NCBI GenBank assembly: GCA_964430565.1
Contig: CAYSFD010000052.1
Span: forward strand, 62,001 to 126,000
DNA: 64,000 nt
Direction: 5' to 3'
Source: VBDM01 sp964430565
Lineage (GTDB): Bacteria > Pseudomonadota > Gammaproteobacteria > Burkholderiales > SG8-39
The notes under the pieces: generated by a model
Databases searched by the model: none
What the model saw: the letters and a program-made list of their open reading frames with translations, nothing else
What the model was told of the DNA's origin: nothing
Translations under genes and position numbers: made by a program
Shown: positions 49,690 through 58,835 of the stretch, piece after piece
Layout of the letters: each line of letters opens with the position of its first letter
Numbering within the stretch: the first letter of the stretch is position 1

Positions 49690-50718
49690 ATGATAAAGGC
49701 AGCCCCGGACGCGGGCCAGCGCATTTTGAACACGAACGATCGCCCAGCGCTTGCGACTGCGGCGCTTGAGTTGGCGCGCAAGGTGCTTGCGATCGAGGCC
49801 GAAGCGATATCCGGCCTAATACCGCGGCTCGATCGGCGCTTTCTCGATGCAGTCGATCTCATCCTCGCGTGCCGTGGCCGCGTGGTCGTCAGCGGCGTCG
49901 GCAAGTCGGGGCACATCGCGCGCAAGATCGCATCCACCATGGCGAGCACCGGAACGCCGGCCTTCTTCGTCCACGCCGCAGAGGCAGGGCATGGCGATCT
50001 GGGCATGATCACGCGCGATGACGTGGTGCTCGCGCTATCGAACTCGGGCGAGTCAGACGAATTGCGCACGATCATCCCCATGATCAAGCGCCAGGGCGCG
50101 AAGCTCATCGCAGTAACCGGCAATCCGGACTCGACACTTGCCAGGGAAGCCGACGTGCACCTCGACGCGAGCGTCCCGCAGGAAGCCTGCCCGCTGAATC
50201 TCGCGCCGACGGCGAGCACCACGGCGGCCCTCGCTCTGGGTGACGCGCTTGCGATCGCCCTGCTCGATGCCCGCGGCTTCAGCGAGCACGATTTTGCGCG
50301 CGCACACCCCGGCGGCGCACTCGGCAGGAAGCTCCTCACGCACGTCTCCGACGTCATGCGCTCCGGTAAGGACGCGCCGAGCGTTCCCGAAGCGGCCTCC
50401 TTCTCCGACGCGCTCATCGAGATATCCAAGAAGGGCATGGGCATGACCGCCGTTCTCGATCCTGGCGGGAAGGTAGTAGGAATATTCACCGACGGCGATC
50501 TGCGCCGGACGCTGGAGAGCAAACCCGATGTTCGCTCGATCAAGATCAGCGAGGTCATGAAGCGCAATCCGCAGACGATCGCACCGCAAAAGCTTGCCGC
50601 CGAGGCGGTCGAGCTGATGGAACGTTACAAGATCAATCAGCTGCTTGTCGTGACAGATGCAGGAGAGCTTGCCGGCGCTCTCAACATGCACGATCTGTTT
50701 CGCGCCAAGGTCATTTGA
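49690..50718 (+). CDS. kdsD: Arabinose-5-phosphate isomerase (KdsD/KpsF)
   Basis: 342-aa enzyme making arabinose 5-phosphate for Kdo of lipopolysaccharide. SIS domain about 50-190 (VVVSGVGKSGHIARKIASTMASTG, NSGESDE), then two CBS domains (VSDVMRSGKD... and ISEVMKRNPQTI...). First gene of an LPS operon. The shorter start MIKAAPDAG was preferred; the upstream open frame lies within the promoter. Confidence 0.96.
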   Translation: MIKAAPDAGQRILNTNDRPALATAALELARKVLAIEAEAISGLIPRLDRRFLDAVDLILACRGRVVVSGVGKSGHIARKIASTMASTGTPAFFVHAAEAGHGDLGMITRDDVVLALSNSGESDELRTIIPMIKRQGAKLIAVTGNPDSTLAREADVHLDASVPQEACPLNLAPTASTTAALALGDALAIALLDARGFSEHDFARAHPGGALGRKLLTHVSDVMRSGKDAPSVPEAASFSDALIEISKKGMGMTAVLDPGGKVVGIFTDGDLRRTLESKPDVRSIKISEVMKRNPQTIAPQKLAAEAVELMERYKINQLLVVTDAGELAGALNMHDLFRAKVI

Positions 50719-51245
50719 TGCACGAGGACGTTCTGGACCGGATGCGGAAGCTGCGGCTGATGATCTTCGATGTCGATGGCGTGCTCACCGACGGAACCTT
50801 GTATTTCAGCGAGACCGGAGCGGAATTGAAAGCGTTCAATGCCCGGGACGGCCACGGGATCAAGATGCTGAAGGAGAGCGGGGTCGAGGTCGCACTCCTT
50901 TCCGCGCGCCGCTCGCGAGCGGTCGATGCGCGCGCCGCGGAGCTTGGCATCACTCTCGTCGAACAAGGCAGCGCGGACAAAGGCGCGGCCTTCGAGAGGC
51001 TGGTCGGCCGAGCACGAGTCTCGGCCGACGCGGCCGGCTACATGGGGGACGATTGGGTCGACTTGCCGGTGCTCTTGCGTTGCGGCTTTGCCGCAAGCGT
51101 CCCTGAAGCGCCGGACGCCGTTCGCGAGCGCGTGCACCACGTCACGCGCGCCGCCGGCGGGCGGGGCGCTGCGCGCGAAGTCTGCGAGATGATCATGCGC
51201 GCCCAGGACACTCTGGAGCGGGCCATTGCCCGTGAGCTTCCGTGA
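50718..51245 (+). CDS. kdsC: 3-deoxy-manno-octulosonate 8-phosphate phosphatase
   Basis: 175-aa HAD-type C0 phosphatase releasing Kdo. Catalytic motif IFDVDGVLTDGTLYFS with both aspartates, FNARDGHGIKMLKESG, and the late motif YMGDDWVDLPVL. The ATG (50718) shares its A with the kdsD stop (TGATG). Confidence 0.96.
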   Translation: MHEDVLDRMRKLRLMIFDVDGVLTDGTLYFSETGAELKAFNARDGHGIKMLKESGVEVALLSARRSRAVDARAAELGITLVEQGSADKGAAFERLVGRARVSADAAGYMGDDWVDLPVLLRCGFAASVPEAPDAVRERVHHVTRAAGGRGAAREVCEMIMRAQDTLERAIARELP

Positions 51246-51823
51246 AAACGCGCGTCGCGCATCTGTTGCCGATGTCTTTGATGCTCTTGCTCGCAGCGCT
51301 GACCCTGTGGTTGCAATACGCCGTCCTGGATGGATCCGGCGGTAACGCAAAACCCGCCGGGCACGATCCGGCCGGGATCGTCGAAAACTTCAACGTTCAG
51401 AAACTCGACGAGTCGGGCAGGCTCCAGTACACCTTTTCCGCACCGAAGATGGTGCATTTCGCCGATGACCGTTCTGGCGAAGTCCTCTATCCGCGTCTGG
51501 TCCAGATTTCCGCCGATGGCGTCAACGTCGTCACCGCCTCGGCCAATCGCGGCGTGGTCAATCGGCAGGGCGAGGAGGCGTTCCTTTACGGCAACGTGCT
51601 GATCTCGCGGGAAGCGACGCCGCAGCAGCCCGAATTTCACGCGCGCACCGAATTCCTGCATGTGCTCGCCGAGGAAGGTATCTCGCGAACGGACCACACT
51701 GTCACGATTACCGAGGGACGCTCGATCCTGACCGGAGTCGGCATGATTGTGGACAAGAACAGACGCCAATTCACGCTGCAGTCGCAGGTCAAAGGCATTT
51801 TCAATGCGCCAAACAGGAAATAG
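51242..51823 (+). CDS. lptC: LPS export protein LptC
   Basis: 193-aa bitopic inner-membrane protein: anchor near residues 5-25 (LLPMSLMLLLAALTLWLQYA), then the periplasmic OstA-like beta-jellyroll (GIVENFNVQKLDESGRLQYTF). It hands LPS from LptB2FG to LptA. A GTG start overlaps the kdsC stop (GTGA) and the gene overlaps lptA by 20 bases. Confidence 0.93.
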   Translation: MKTRVAHLLPMSLMLLLAALTLWLQYAVLDGSGGNAKPAGHDPAGIVENFNVQKLDESGRLQYTFSAPKMVHFADDRSGEVLYPRLVQISADGVNVVTASANRGVVNRQGEEAFLYGNVLISREATPQQPEFHARTEFLHVLAEEGISRTDHTVTITEGRSILTGVGMIVDKNRRQFTLQSQVKGIFNAPNRK

Positions 51824-52379
51824 GAGGCGCGCCGCCTTGGCCCTGGGGGCAGTCCTGGCGCTGGCGGCGGGCCCGGCGCTTGCCGAACGAGCCGATCGTG
51901 ACAAGCCCGTCACCATAGAATCGAACTCCATGACTGCCGACGAAGCCAAGAAGCTTGCCACCTTTGAAGGGAAGGTGGTGCTGACCCGGGGGTCGCTCAT
52001 CATACGCGCGGAACGAATCGTCATACGCCAGGACAGCGATGGCTTTCAGCACGGCGTCGCGACCGGCAGTCCAGCCACGTTCCGCCATAAACGGGAAGGC
52101 ATTGGCGAATACATTTGTGGGGAAGCGTTCAAGATCGAATACGACAACAAACTCGACCGCGTGGAATTCTTCAACAAGGCCCGGTTGCGCCGTGACAGCG
52201 GTGACGACATTCGCGGCGACTACATCTCTTACGATGCCCGCAACGAGAGTTTCACGGTGAAATCGAACACCGAGACCTCCGGGACGAAACGCGAGGGGCG
52301 TGTGAGCGCCACCATCATGCCGAAGAAACCGCCGGCAACTGAAGCGCCTGTTCCCGCCGGCGCCAGCCCGCCCTGCTAG
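51804..52379 (+). CDS. lptA: LPS transport periplasmic protein LptA
   Basis: 191-aa secreted OstA-domain protein forming the periplasmic LPS bridge. Signal peptide with ALALGAVLALAAGPALA, then TIESNSMTADEAKKLATFEG and VVLTRGSLIIRAERIVI. A Pro/Ala-rich tail follows (VPAGASPPC). It starts inside lptC, and the upstream open frame was discarded. Confidence 0.94.
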   Translation: MRQTGNRRRAALALGAVLALAAGPALAERADRDKPVTIESNSMTADEAKKLATFEGKVVLTRGSLIIRAERIVIRQDSDGFQHGVATGSPATFRHKREGIGEYICGEAFKIEYDNKLDRVEFFNKARLRRDSGDDIRGDYISYDARNESFTVKSNTETSGTKREGRVSATIMPKKPPATEAPVPAGASPPC

Positions 52380-52411
52380 TCCCGGTGTCCTCAGAACGGG
52401 GTGCGAGTTCG

Positions 52412-53134
52412 ATGAGCCGGTTGCAAATTCATGAACTCAGGAAGCGCTACAGCTCGCGAGTCGTAGTAAAGAACGTGTCTCTGGAGGTGTCGAGCGGCGA
52501 GGTCGTGGGCTTGCTGGGTCCGAACGGCGCGGGCAAGACAACCTGTTTCTACATGATCGTGGGCCTGGTGGCCGTGGACGGCGGAGCGATCCACCTCGAC
52601 GGCCGGGAAATCACCCATTTCGCGATGCATCGGCGCGCCCGCTTGGGACTCTCCTACCTGCCCCAGGAAGCCTCCGTGTTCCGCAAGCTGACCGTTGAAG
52701 AGAATGTCCGGGCGGTCCTCGAGTTGCAGGAGGTTTCCGAGGAGGAAACAGAGTCCCGCCTTTCCGGTCTGCTGCGCGATCTGAGCATTGCGCATCTGCG
52801 GCAGTCCCCCGCGCTGTCCCTTTCGGGCGGGGAGCGCCGCCGCGTCGAGATCGCGCGAGCGCTTGCGACTCGCCCGAGCTTCATTCTTCTGGACGAACCG
52901 TTCGCGGGCATCGATCCGATCGCGGTGCTCGACATCCAGAAGATCATCCGCTTTCTCAGGGAACGCGGCATCGGCGTTCTCATCACCGACCATAACGTGC
53001 GGGAAACTCTGGGGATCTGCGACCGCGCTTACATCATCAACGACGGTCTCGTTCTCGCCTCCGGTAAGCCCGACGAGATCGTCTATAATGAAAACGTAAG
53101 ACGCGTTTATCTCGGCGAAAATTTCCGGCTGTAG
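52412..53134 (+). CDS. lptB: LPS export ABC transporter ATPase LptB
   Basis: 240-aa ATPase: Walker A GPNGAGKTTCFYM, signature LSGGERRRVEIARALA, Walker B FILLDEPFAGIDP, switch His in ITDHNVRE. The near-universal start (M-RLQIHELRKRY) supports the ATG at 52412 over a GTG at 52385 lacking an SD. It powers extraction of LPS with LptFG, encoded elsewhere. Confidence 0.96.
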   Translation: MSRLQIHELRKRYSSRVVVKNVSLEVSSGEVVGLLGPNGAGKTTCFYMIVGLVAVDGGAIHLDGREITHFAMHRRARLGLSYLPQEASVFRKLTVEENVRAVLELQEVSEEETESRLSGLLRDLSIAHLRQSPALSLSGGERRRVEIARALATRPSFILLDEPFAGIDPIAVLDIQKIIRFLRERGIGVLITDHNVRETLGICDRAYIINDGLVLASGKPDEIVYNENVRRVYLGENFRL

Positions 53135-53215
53135 AGGATCTCACGGCCCGATGACATTCTGCTCCCATTTTGGCTTGACTGAATTGCGGTCCTCCACGCA
53201 AGGCGTTCGCTTTCG

Positions 53216-54652
53216 ATGAAGCAGACTCTGCAGCTCAAGCTCTCGCAGCACCTGACGCTGACGCCCCAGCTGCAGCAATCGATTCGCCTGCTTCAGCTCT
53301 CGACCACGGAATTGAATCAGGAACTGGAAACGTTCCTGACTGAAAATCCGCTGCTCGAGCGCGAAGACACCGATACCGAACCTGTACACGCCCACTTGAA
53401 CGGTGAACCGGTTTCCGCCGTCCCAGCGCCGGCGGAGGAGCCGAGCAACGAGAACCCCTCACCGGTGGACACTTTCTCTGCCGACATCGACTGGAGCGGC
53501 GGTTCCGGGTCGGGCACGGGCTCGCGCGACGAAGGCGAAGAGGGCGATTTTTTCCAGGTCGCCGCCGATTCTCCGAACCTGCGCGAGCACTTGCTCCGCC
53601 AGCTCTCGCTCACCCAGATCGAGCGCGGCGACCGCGACCTGGTGGCGTTTCTGATCGAGGCGCTGGACGACGACGGATATCTCACGCAACCGCTCGATGA
53701 GCTGGCGCTGCTCGTGCCCGAGGAGCTGCAGATTGAACCCGAAGAGCTGCAGATCGCTCTCAAGCACCTGCAGAACTTCGATCCGACCGGCGTGGGTGCG
53801 CGCAGTTGCGCCGAGTGTCTCGGGCTTCAACTGCTCGCCTTGCCGGAATCGACACCGAGCCGCGCCTTGGCCCTGGCCATAGCTAGCGCGCACATCGAGC
53901 TTCTTGCCGCCCGCGATTTCGCCAGGCTCAAGAAGGTGCTGCAATGCGGAGACGACGACCTGCGGCAGGCCCAACGGCTGATCCAAAGCCTCAACCCGCG
54001 TCCCGGCGCGGCGTTCACGGCAGTCGAGACGCGTTACATCGTGCCCGACGTCAACGTCAGGAAGCTAAAGAATGTCTGGGTGGCGACCCTTAACGCCGAC
54101 GCCATGCCGAAACTGCGCATCAATCGAATGTACGCGGATATTTTGCAGAACAGCCGGAACCAGTCCGGCAATCAGCTTTCGCATCAGCTGCAGGAAGCCC
54201 GCTGGTTGATCAAGAACGTTCAGCAGCGATTCGAGACGATCCTGCGCGTGTCGCAGGCGATCGTCGACCGCCAACGACACTTTTTCGAGCACGGCGAGGT
54301 CGCGATGCGGCCGCTGGTTCTGCGCGAGATCGCCGACACGCTCGGCCTGCACGAATCGACTGTTTCGCGCGTCACGACTCAGAAATTCATGTCTACGCCG
54401 CGAGGCATCTTCGAGCTCAAGTATTTTTTCGGAAGCCACGTCGCCACCGAGACCGGCGGCGCTTGTTCGGCCACCGCTATCCGGGCGCTGCTCAAGCAAC
54501 TGGTCGCGGCAGAGGATGCTCGAAAACCCCTTTCGGACAGCAGAATCGCCGATATTCTCAGCCAGCAGGGCATCGTGGTCGCCCGCCGCACCATCGCCAA
54601 GTACCGTGAGTCCCTGCAAATCCCCGCGGTTAGCATGAGAAAGGCTCTTTGA
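53216..54652 (+). CDS. rpoN: RNA polymerase sigma-54 factor
   Basis: 478 aa. Region I is Gln-rich (MKQTLQLKLSQHLTLTPQLQ), region II acidic (about 50-115), then the core-binding and DNA-binding domains with a helix-turn-helix (LGLHESTVSRVTTQKFM) and the RpoN box ARRTIAKYRE. Directly relevant to the sigma-54 promoter and activator at the pilus locus. It lies 81 bases after lptB, the usual order. Confidence 0.97.
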   Translation: MKQTLQLKLSQHLTLTPQLQQSIRLLQLSTTELNQELETFLTENPLLEREDTDTEPVHAHLNGEPVSAVPAPAEEPSNENPSPVDTFSADIDWSGGSGSGTGSRDEGEEGDFFQVAADSPNLREHLLRQLSLTQIERGDRDLVAFLIEALDDDGYLTQPLDELALLVPEELQIEPEELQIALKHLQNFDPTGVGARSCAECLGLQLLALPESTPSRALALAIASAHIELLAARDFARLKKVLQCGDDDLRQAQRLIQSLNPRPGAAFTAVETRYIVPDVNVRKLKNVWVATLNADAMPKLRINRMYADILQNSRNQSGNQLSHQLQEARWLIKNVQQRFETILRVSQAIVDRQRHFFEHGEVAMRPLVLREIADTLGLHESTVSRVTTQKFMSTPRGIFELKYFFGSHVATETGGACSATAIRALLKQLVAAEDARKPLSDSRIADILSQQGIVVARRTIAKYRESLQIPAVSMRKAL

Positions 54653-54667
54653 GGCCGTTTGCTTCGA

Positions 54668-54997
54668 ATGAACCTCACCATCAGTGGACATCACATGGCG
54701 GTCACGCCGGCGCTCCGTGACCACGTCGCGAGCAAACTCTCCAGGATCCGGAGGCATTTCGATCACGTCATCGACATCCACGTGATCCTCTCCGGGGACC
54801 ACCTCGCCCAAAAGGCAGAAGTCACCTGTCACGTTGCCGGCAAGGACCTATTCGTCAAGACTGAACATTCGGATCTCTATGCTGCAATCGACGCTCTGGC
54901 GGACAAGCTCGACCGCCAGATCATCAAGCATAAAGACCGTCTGCACGCGCATCCCCACGATGCGCTCAAACACCGCCCCCCCTCGGATAACGAGTAG
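54668..54997 (+). CDS. hpf: Ribosome hibernation-promoting factor (short HPF)
   Basis: 109-aa protein of the HPF/YfiA family starting MNLTISGHHMAVTPALRDHV; binds the ribosome decoding site in stationary phase. It lacks the long-HPF C-terminal dimerisation domain. The basic helix DALADKLDRQIIKHKDRL is typical. Located after rpoN as in most Proteobacteria. Confidence 0.95.
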   Translation: MNLTISGHHMAVTPALRDHVASKLSRIRRHFDHVIDIHVILSGDHLAQKAEVTCHVAGKDLFVKTEHSDLYAAIDALADKLDRQIIKHKDRLHAHPHDALKHRPPSDNE

Positions 54998-55166
54998 TCT
55001 CGAAGGGGCGCGCCTTTTTCCCGGCCGAACGCGATGCGGCGCCTCGGGCTCTCGGACAGGAAAGGCTTCTCGTTTGACGATGGTGTAGAATTCCACGCCT
55101 TTCCGGTGCCCCGGGCACGGATTCTGCGTGCACGATTGTCGGATTAGGCTTAACTGCAGCGCTGAG

Positions 55167-55652
55167 ATGAACCTGATTGCCAAGCTTTTGCCCCCTTCGA
55201 ACATCCTTCTGGACTTGGATATCACAAGCAAGAAGCGCATGTTCGAACAGGCCGGATTGCTCTTCGAGAACAATCAGGGCGTGGCGAGGAGTCTCGTGTT
55301 TGACAGCCTGTTCGCGCGCGAGCGTCTCGGCTCGACCGGCCTGGGCCAGGGCGTCGCGATTCCTCACGGCAGGATCAAGGGCCTCAAGGAAGCAGTGGGA
55401 GCTTTTGTGCGCCTCGCGCAACCGGTGCCCTTCGACGCCCCCGACGGCAAACCGGTCAATCTTGTTTTCCTGCTGCTGGTGCCCGAGCAGGCCACCGAGC
55501 AACACCTGCAAACCTTGTCCGAGCTCGCGCAGATGCTGAGCGACCGCGAGCTGCGCGAAAAGCTCGCCACCGACGCCGACGCGAGCACTCTCCATCAGCA
55601 CATCACCGCCTGGCTACCTCATGTTGCAGATCAGCGTCGCGCAGCTGTATGA
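55167..55652 (+). CDS. ptsN: Nitrogen-PTS enzyme IIA
   Basis: 161-aa EIIA-Ntr regulator of potassium and nitrogen metabolism. The phosphorylated His is in GVAIPHGRI; SKKRMFEQAGLLFEN and VFLLLVPEQATEQHL are family blocks. The start MNLIAKLLPPSNILLDLDI is at 55167. Overlaps hprK by 32 bases, so the two are coupled. The 169-base gap to hpf contains an unclear promoter (TAGAAT at 55086). Confidence 0.95.
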   Translation: MNLIAKLLPPSNILLDLDITSKKRMFEQAGLLFENNQGVARSLVFDSLFARERLGSTGLGQGVAIPHGRIKGLKEAVGAFVRLAQPVPFDAPDGKPVNLVFLLLVPEQATEQHLQTLSELAQMLSDRELREKLATDADASTLHQHITAWLPHVADQRRAAV

Positions 55653-56541
55653 CGACAATCGCGACAAGCTCGGGCTCGCCTGGATCGGCGGAAAAGCGAG
55701 CGGCGCAACCCGGCTGTGGCGCGACAGCGCGGATGTCGCCGCGCTCGTAGGCCACCTCAACTTCATCCATCCCAATCGCATCCAGGTCCTCGGCAACCAC
55801 GAGATCGCTCACCTGGCAGCATTCGAGGAAACCGAGCTGTTCCAGGTGCTCGGCAAGCTGTTCGCGGTTCACCCGGCCGCCCTCGTTGTCGCCGATGGAG
55901 CACCCGCGGACGTGCGCATGCTGAAAGCCGCAGAAGCCTCGGAAACGGCGGTATTTGTTACGGACATGCCCAGCACGCAAGTTATCGATCGTTTCCGCCG
56001 CTACCTGGGCAAGGCGCTGGCGGAGACCACCCAGAGCCATGGCGTATGCATGGACGTCCTCGGACTCGGAGTCTTGATCACGGGTGACTCGGGCGCCGGG
56101 AAAAGCGAACTCGCGCTGGAACTGGTCAGCCGCGGCCACGGTCTCGTCGCGGATGACGTCGTCGACATCTCGCGAATTGCCGCATCGACGCTGGAGTGCC
56201 GCGCCCCGCCGGTGCTGAAGGATTTTCTCGAAGTGCGCGGTCTGGGCGTGCTCAACATCCGCACGATCTTCGGTGAAACCGCGGTGCGGCCGAAGATGAA
56301 TCTGCGGCTGATCGTGCATCTCGATCGATCCGGGACCGAATCCGAGCGCCTTCCGCTGCATGAACTCTCCGAGGACGTACTCGGCGTGGCCGTCCGCAAA
56401 GTGGTTCTCCCGGTCACGGCGGGACGCAACCTTGCCGTGCTGCTCGAGGCCGCGGTGCGCAACTACATTCTGCAGCTTCGCGGCATTGACTCGACCGCCG
56501 AATTGATGCAACGGCAGCAGGCGGAGATGAAGTCCCGTTAA
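55621..56541 (+). CDS. hprK: HPr kinase/phosphorylase
   Basis: 306-aa bifunctional enzyme modifying HPr Ser46. P-loop GDSGAGKSELALEL, the catalytic His/Asp region RGHGLVADDVVDI, and the signature EVRGLGVLNIRTIFG are intact. In Betaproteobacteria hprK belongs to a regulatory PTS without sugar transport. It begins within ptsN. Confidence 0.96.
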   Translation: MLQISVAQLYDDNRDKLGLAWIGGKASGATRLWRDSADVAALVGHLNFIHPNRIQVLGNHEIAHLAAFEETELFQVLGKLFAVHPAALVVADGAPADVRMLKAAEASETAVFVTDMPSTQVIDRFRRYLGKALAETTQSHGVCMDVLGLGVLITGDSGAGKSELALELVSRGHGLVADDVVDISRIAASTLECRAPPVLKDFLEVRGLGVLNIRTIFGETAVRPKMNLRLIVHLDRSGTESERLPLHELSEDVLGVAVRKVVLPVTAGRNLAVLLEAAVRNYILQLRGIDSTAELMQRQQAEMKSR

Positions 56542-56568
56542 AACGGACGGCTGACGTCGCCGTTTTAA
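56538..56568 (+). terminator. Palindrome overlapping the hprK stop codon
   Basis: Stem TTAAAACGG/CCGTTTTAA with a 13-base loop; the left arm contains the TAA stop. Could act as a terminator, though no separate T-run follows. Confidence 0.55.
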
Positions 56569-56611
56569 CTCCGCACGTTCGAGCCGACCTAAAGGCGGCT
56601 CAACGCGCGGC

Positions 56612-56727
56612 GACCACCCCGCCGGCTGGCGCCGGCACCCCTCTTCATGTGAGGAGGGGAAAATTGCTGCAGGGCATCTCCCTCCTTGGTTAAGGAGGGG
56701 TGGCCGCGGCAGCGGCCGGGGTGGTCA
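56612..56727. repeat. Second palindromic element (hprK-rapZ gap)
   Basis: 116 bases bounded by inverted ends GACCACCCCG/CGGGGTGGTC, with further nested pairs (CACCCCTC against GAGGGGTG). It is unrelated to the other repeat family and looks like a REP/MITE-type element. The rest of the 225-base gap holds the hprK terminator and about 40 bases before rapZ with nothing evident. Confidence 0.75.
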
Positions 56728-56766
56728 GATTTTGCGCGGCCCCCGCCAATCCGCTAAGGTATCGGA

Positions 56767-57612
56767 ATGCAGCTCGTCCTCATCAGCGGTCTTTCAGGCT
56801 CGGGGAAAAGCATCGTCCTCAATGTGCTTGAGGACAGCGGCTACTACTGCGTCGACAACCTCCCCGGGCAGTTGCTCGATCAATCGGTGGAACTGCTGCG
56901 GCGTGCGGGGCACAATCGGGTCGCAATGAGCATCGACGCGCGCACCGGCGATTCGCTCGAGCGGGTTCCGGAATATGTCGCGGCGTTGAAACGCCAGGGC
57001 GTGGACCTTCGGCTGCTTTTCCTCGACGCACAGAACGATACGCTGATCAGGCGCTTTTCCGAGACGCGCAGGCGCCATCCTCTAGCGACCGGCACGCGCA
57101 CGCTCGAAGAGTGCCTCGCGCGCGAGCGCGAGCTGCTCGCTCCCGTTTCCGAGATCGGTCATCGGATCGATACCACCGATCTTCTGCCTAACGCGCTGCG
57201 CAACTGGACCAAGGAGTTGCTCGGCATCCGCGCCGAATCGATCATGCTCGTGTTCGAGTCTTTCAGCTATAAGGACGGAGTTCCCCTGGACGCCGATCTC
57301 GTGTTCGACGTGCGCTGTCTGCCTAATCCCCACTATGATCCGCGGCTTCGGCCGCTTACCGGGCTCGACTCCGAAGTGGTGGCATTTCTCGAAAAGGAAT
57401 TGATTGTGGGAACAATGCTTGGAGACATCCGCCGCTTCGTCGAAGCCTGGCTGCCCGCATACGCGCAGGAAAATCGCAGCTCGCTAACAGTCGCCATCGG
57501 CTGCACCGGCGGACGGCACCGCTCGGTGTACTGCGTCGAACGCCTGGGCGCCCATTTTCGCAGCCACACTCCGGTGCTGGTGCGCCACCGGCATCTTGTG
57601 GCCGCGGCATGA
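56767..57612 (+). CDS. rapZ: RNase adapter protein RapZ
   Basis: 281-aa nucleotide-binding protein; in E. coli it guides RNase E to GlmZ and controls GlmS. Walker A GLSGSGKS at the N-terminus, Walker B-like LRLLFLDAQ, and the C-terminal GCTGGRHRSV sensing motif are present. Overlaps ubiX by 4 bases (ATGA). Confidence 0.96.
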   Translation: MQLVLISGLSGSGKSIVLNVLEDSGYYCVDNLPGQLLDQSVELLRRAGHNRVAMSIDARTGDSLERVPEYVAALKRQGVDLRLLFLDAQNDTLIRRFSETRRRHPLATGTRTLEECLARERELLAPVSEIGHRIDTTDLLPNALRNWTKELLGIRAESIMLVFESFSYKDGVPLDADLVFDVRCLPNPHYDPRLRPLTGLDSEVVAFLEKELIVGTMLGDIRRFVEAWLPAYAQENRSSLTVAIGCTGGRHRSVYCVERLGAHFRSHTPVLVRHRHLVAAA

Positions 57613-58217
57613 AGCCGACCGTCGTCGTCGCGCTGACCGGCGCGTCCGGAATGCCCTACGGCCTGAGGTTGATGGAGTCTCTGATACGCGCCGACGCCCG
57701 GGTCTATTTGCTGTACTCGCAAGCCGCCCACGTGGTCGCCAAGCAGGAGCTGGGGATCGTGCTGCCGCCGCGCGCGTCCGACGCCGAGCGCATGTTCGGC
57801 GAACGCTATTCGGCCAAGCGCGGCCAGCTGCGCGTGTTCGGCCGCGAAGACTGGTTTGCGCCGGTCGCCTCCGGTTCAAATCCTCCCGACGCGATGGTCA
57901 TCTGTCCCTGCACGGTGGGCACACTTGCTGCGGTCGCGGCGGGGCTTTCCGATACGCTCATCGAGCGCACCGCCGATGTGATGCTCAAGGAAGGCCGCAA
58001 ACTGATTCTCGTGCCGCGCGAGACGCCGTTTTCCGCGCTTCACCTTGAAAACATGTTGAGGCTCGCTCGCGCGGGCGCGGTGATCCTTCCCGCCAACCCC
58101 GGCTTCTATCACCATCCAAAGCGCATTGAGGATCTCGTCGATTTCATCGTCGTGCGAATACTCGATCAACTGGGGGTTCAACACGATCTGATGCGCCGCT
58201 GGGGCGAGGAACGCTAG
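57609..58217 (+). CDS. ubiX: Flavin prenyltransferase UbiX
   Basis: 202-aa enzyme making prenyl-FMN for the decarboxylase UbiD in ubiquinone synthesis. FMN motif ALTGASGMPYGLRLMESL, the central block ICPCTVGTLAAVAAGLSDTL and ETPFSALHLENML identify it. The C-terminal segment PGFYHHPKRIEDLVDFIV is standard. Confidence 0.96.
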   Translation: MKPTVVVALTGASGMPYGLRLMESLIRADARVYLLYSQAAHVVAKQELGIVLPPRASDAERMFGERYSAKRGQLRVFGREDWFAPVASGSNPPDAMVICPCTVGTLAAVAAGLSDTLIERTADVMLKEGRKLILVPRETPFSALHLENMLRLARAGAVILPANPGFYHHPKRIEDLVDFIVVRILDQLGVQHDLMRRWGEER

Positions 58218-58229
58218 GCGCTCACGCCC

Positions 58230-58823
58230 GTGGGATCGTTGCGCGTTCCGATATTCCCGCTGAATGCGGTGCTTTTTCCCGGAGGCCTGCTTCCCTTGCG
58301 GGTATTCGAGACGCGCTACATGGACATGACGCGCGACTGTCTAAAGCGTGAGGAACCCTTCGGAGTGTGCCTCATCCACGAGGGGACCGAAGTCGGCGCG
58401 CCTGCGATCCCCGAAGGAGTCGGGTGCCTCGCCAGGATCATCGAGTGGGACATGCAGCAGCACGGTATCCTGAACCTGAAGACCTGCGGCGGCCAGAGGT
58501 TTCGCATCCTCGCTCGCGAAACCAGCACCCAAGGCCTGATTTCGGCCGATGTCGAGCTGATTCCCCCGGACGCAACGATCGCGGTGCCCGAGAAATTCGC
58601 TTCCTGCGCGCGGCTCCTGGAGATGGTGGTCATCGACCAGGGCAAACCCATTTTCTCCGAGCCGCACGCGTTCGACGACGCGGCATGGGTAAGTTATCGC
58701 CTGACAGAAATCCTGCCCGTGCCCCTTGTCGCCAAACAAAAGCTCCTCGAACTGTCCGACAGCCTGACGCGGTTGTCCATACTGCAGCGCTTTCTCGAAA
58801 GCCGCGGCCTTCTCGCCACCTAA
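58230..58823 (+). CDS. LON substrate-binding domain protein
   Basis: 197-aa protein containing only the Lon N-terminal (LAN/PUA-like) domain: RVPIFPLNAVLFPGGLLPLRVFE and GVCLIHEGTEVGAP. No ATPase or protease part. Common in Proteobacteria, function unproven. Start GTG at 58230, 12 bases after ubiX. Confidence 0.92.
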   Translation: MGSLRVPIFPLNAVLFPGGLLPLRVFETRYMDMTRDCLKREEPFGVCLIHEGTEVGAPAIPEGVGCLARIIEWDMQQHGILNLKTCGGQRFRILARETSTQGLISADVELIPPDATIAVPEKFASCARLLEMVVIDQGKPIFSEPHAFDDAAWVSYRLTEILPVPLVAKQKLLELSDSLTRLSILQRFLESRGLLAT

Positions 58824-58835
58824 GGAACCTCGAAT

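Noticed and set aside
49623..50567. 315-residue N-terminal extension of the Kef-like antiporter
   Set aside because: Lies entirely inside kdsD on the opposite strand; the normal family N-terminus begins at the GTG at 49622.
53170..53195. Sigma-54 autoregulatory promoter before rpoN (TTGGC...TTGC)
   Set aside because: The spacing between GG and GC is 12 rather than 10 bases.
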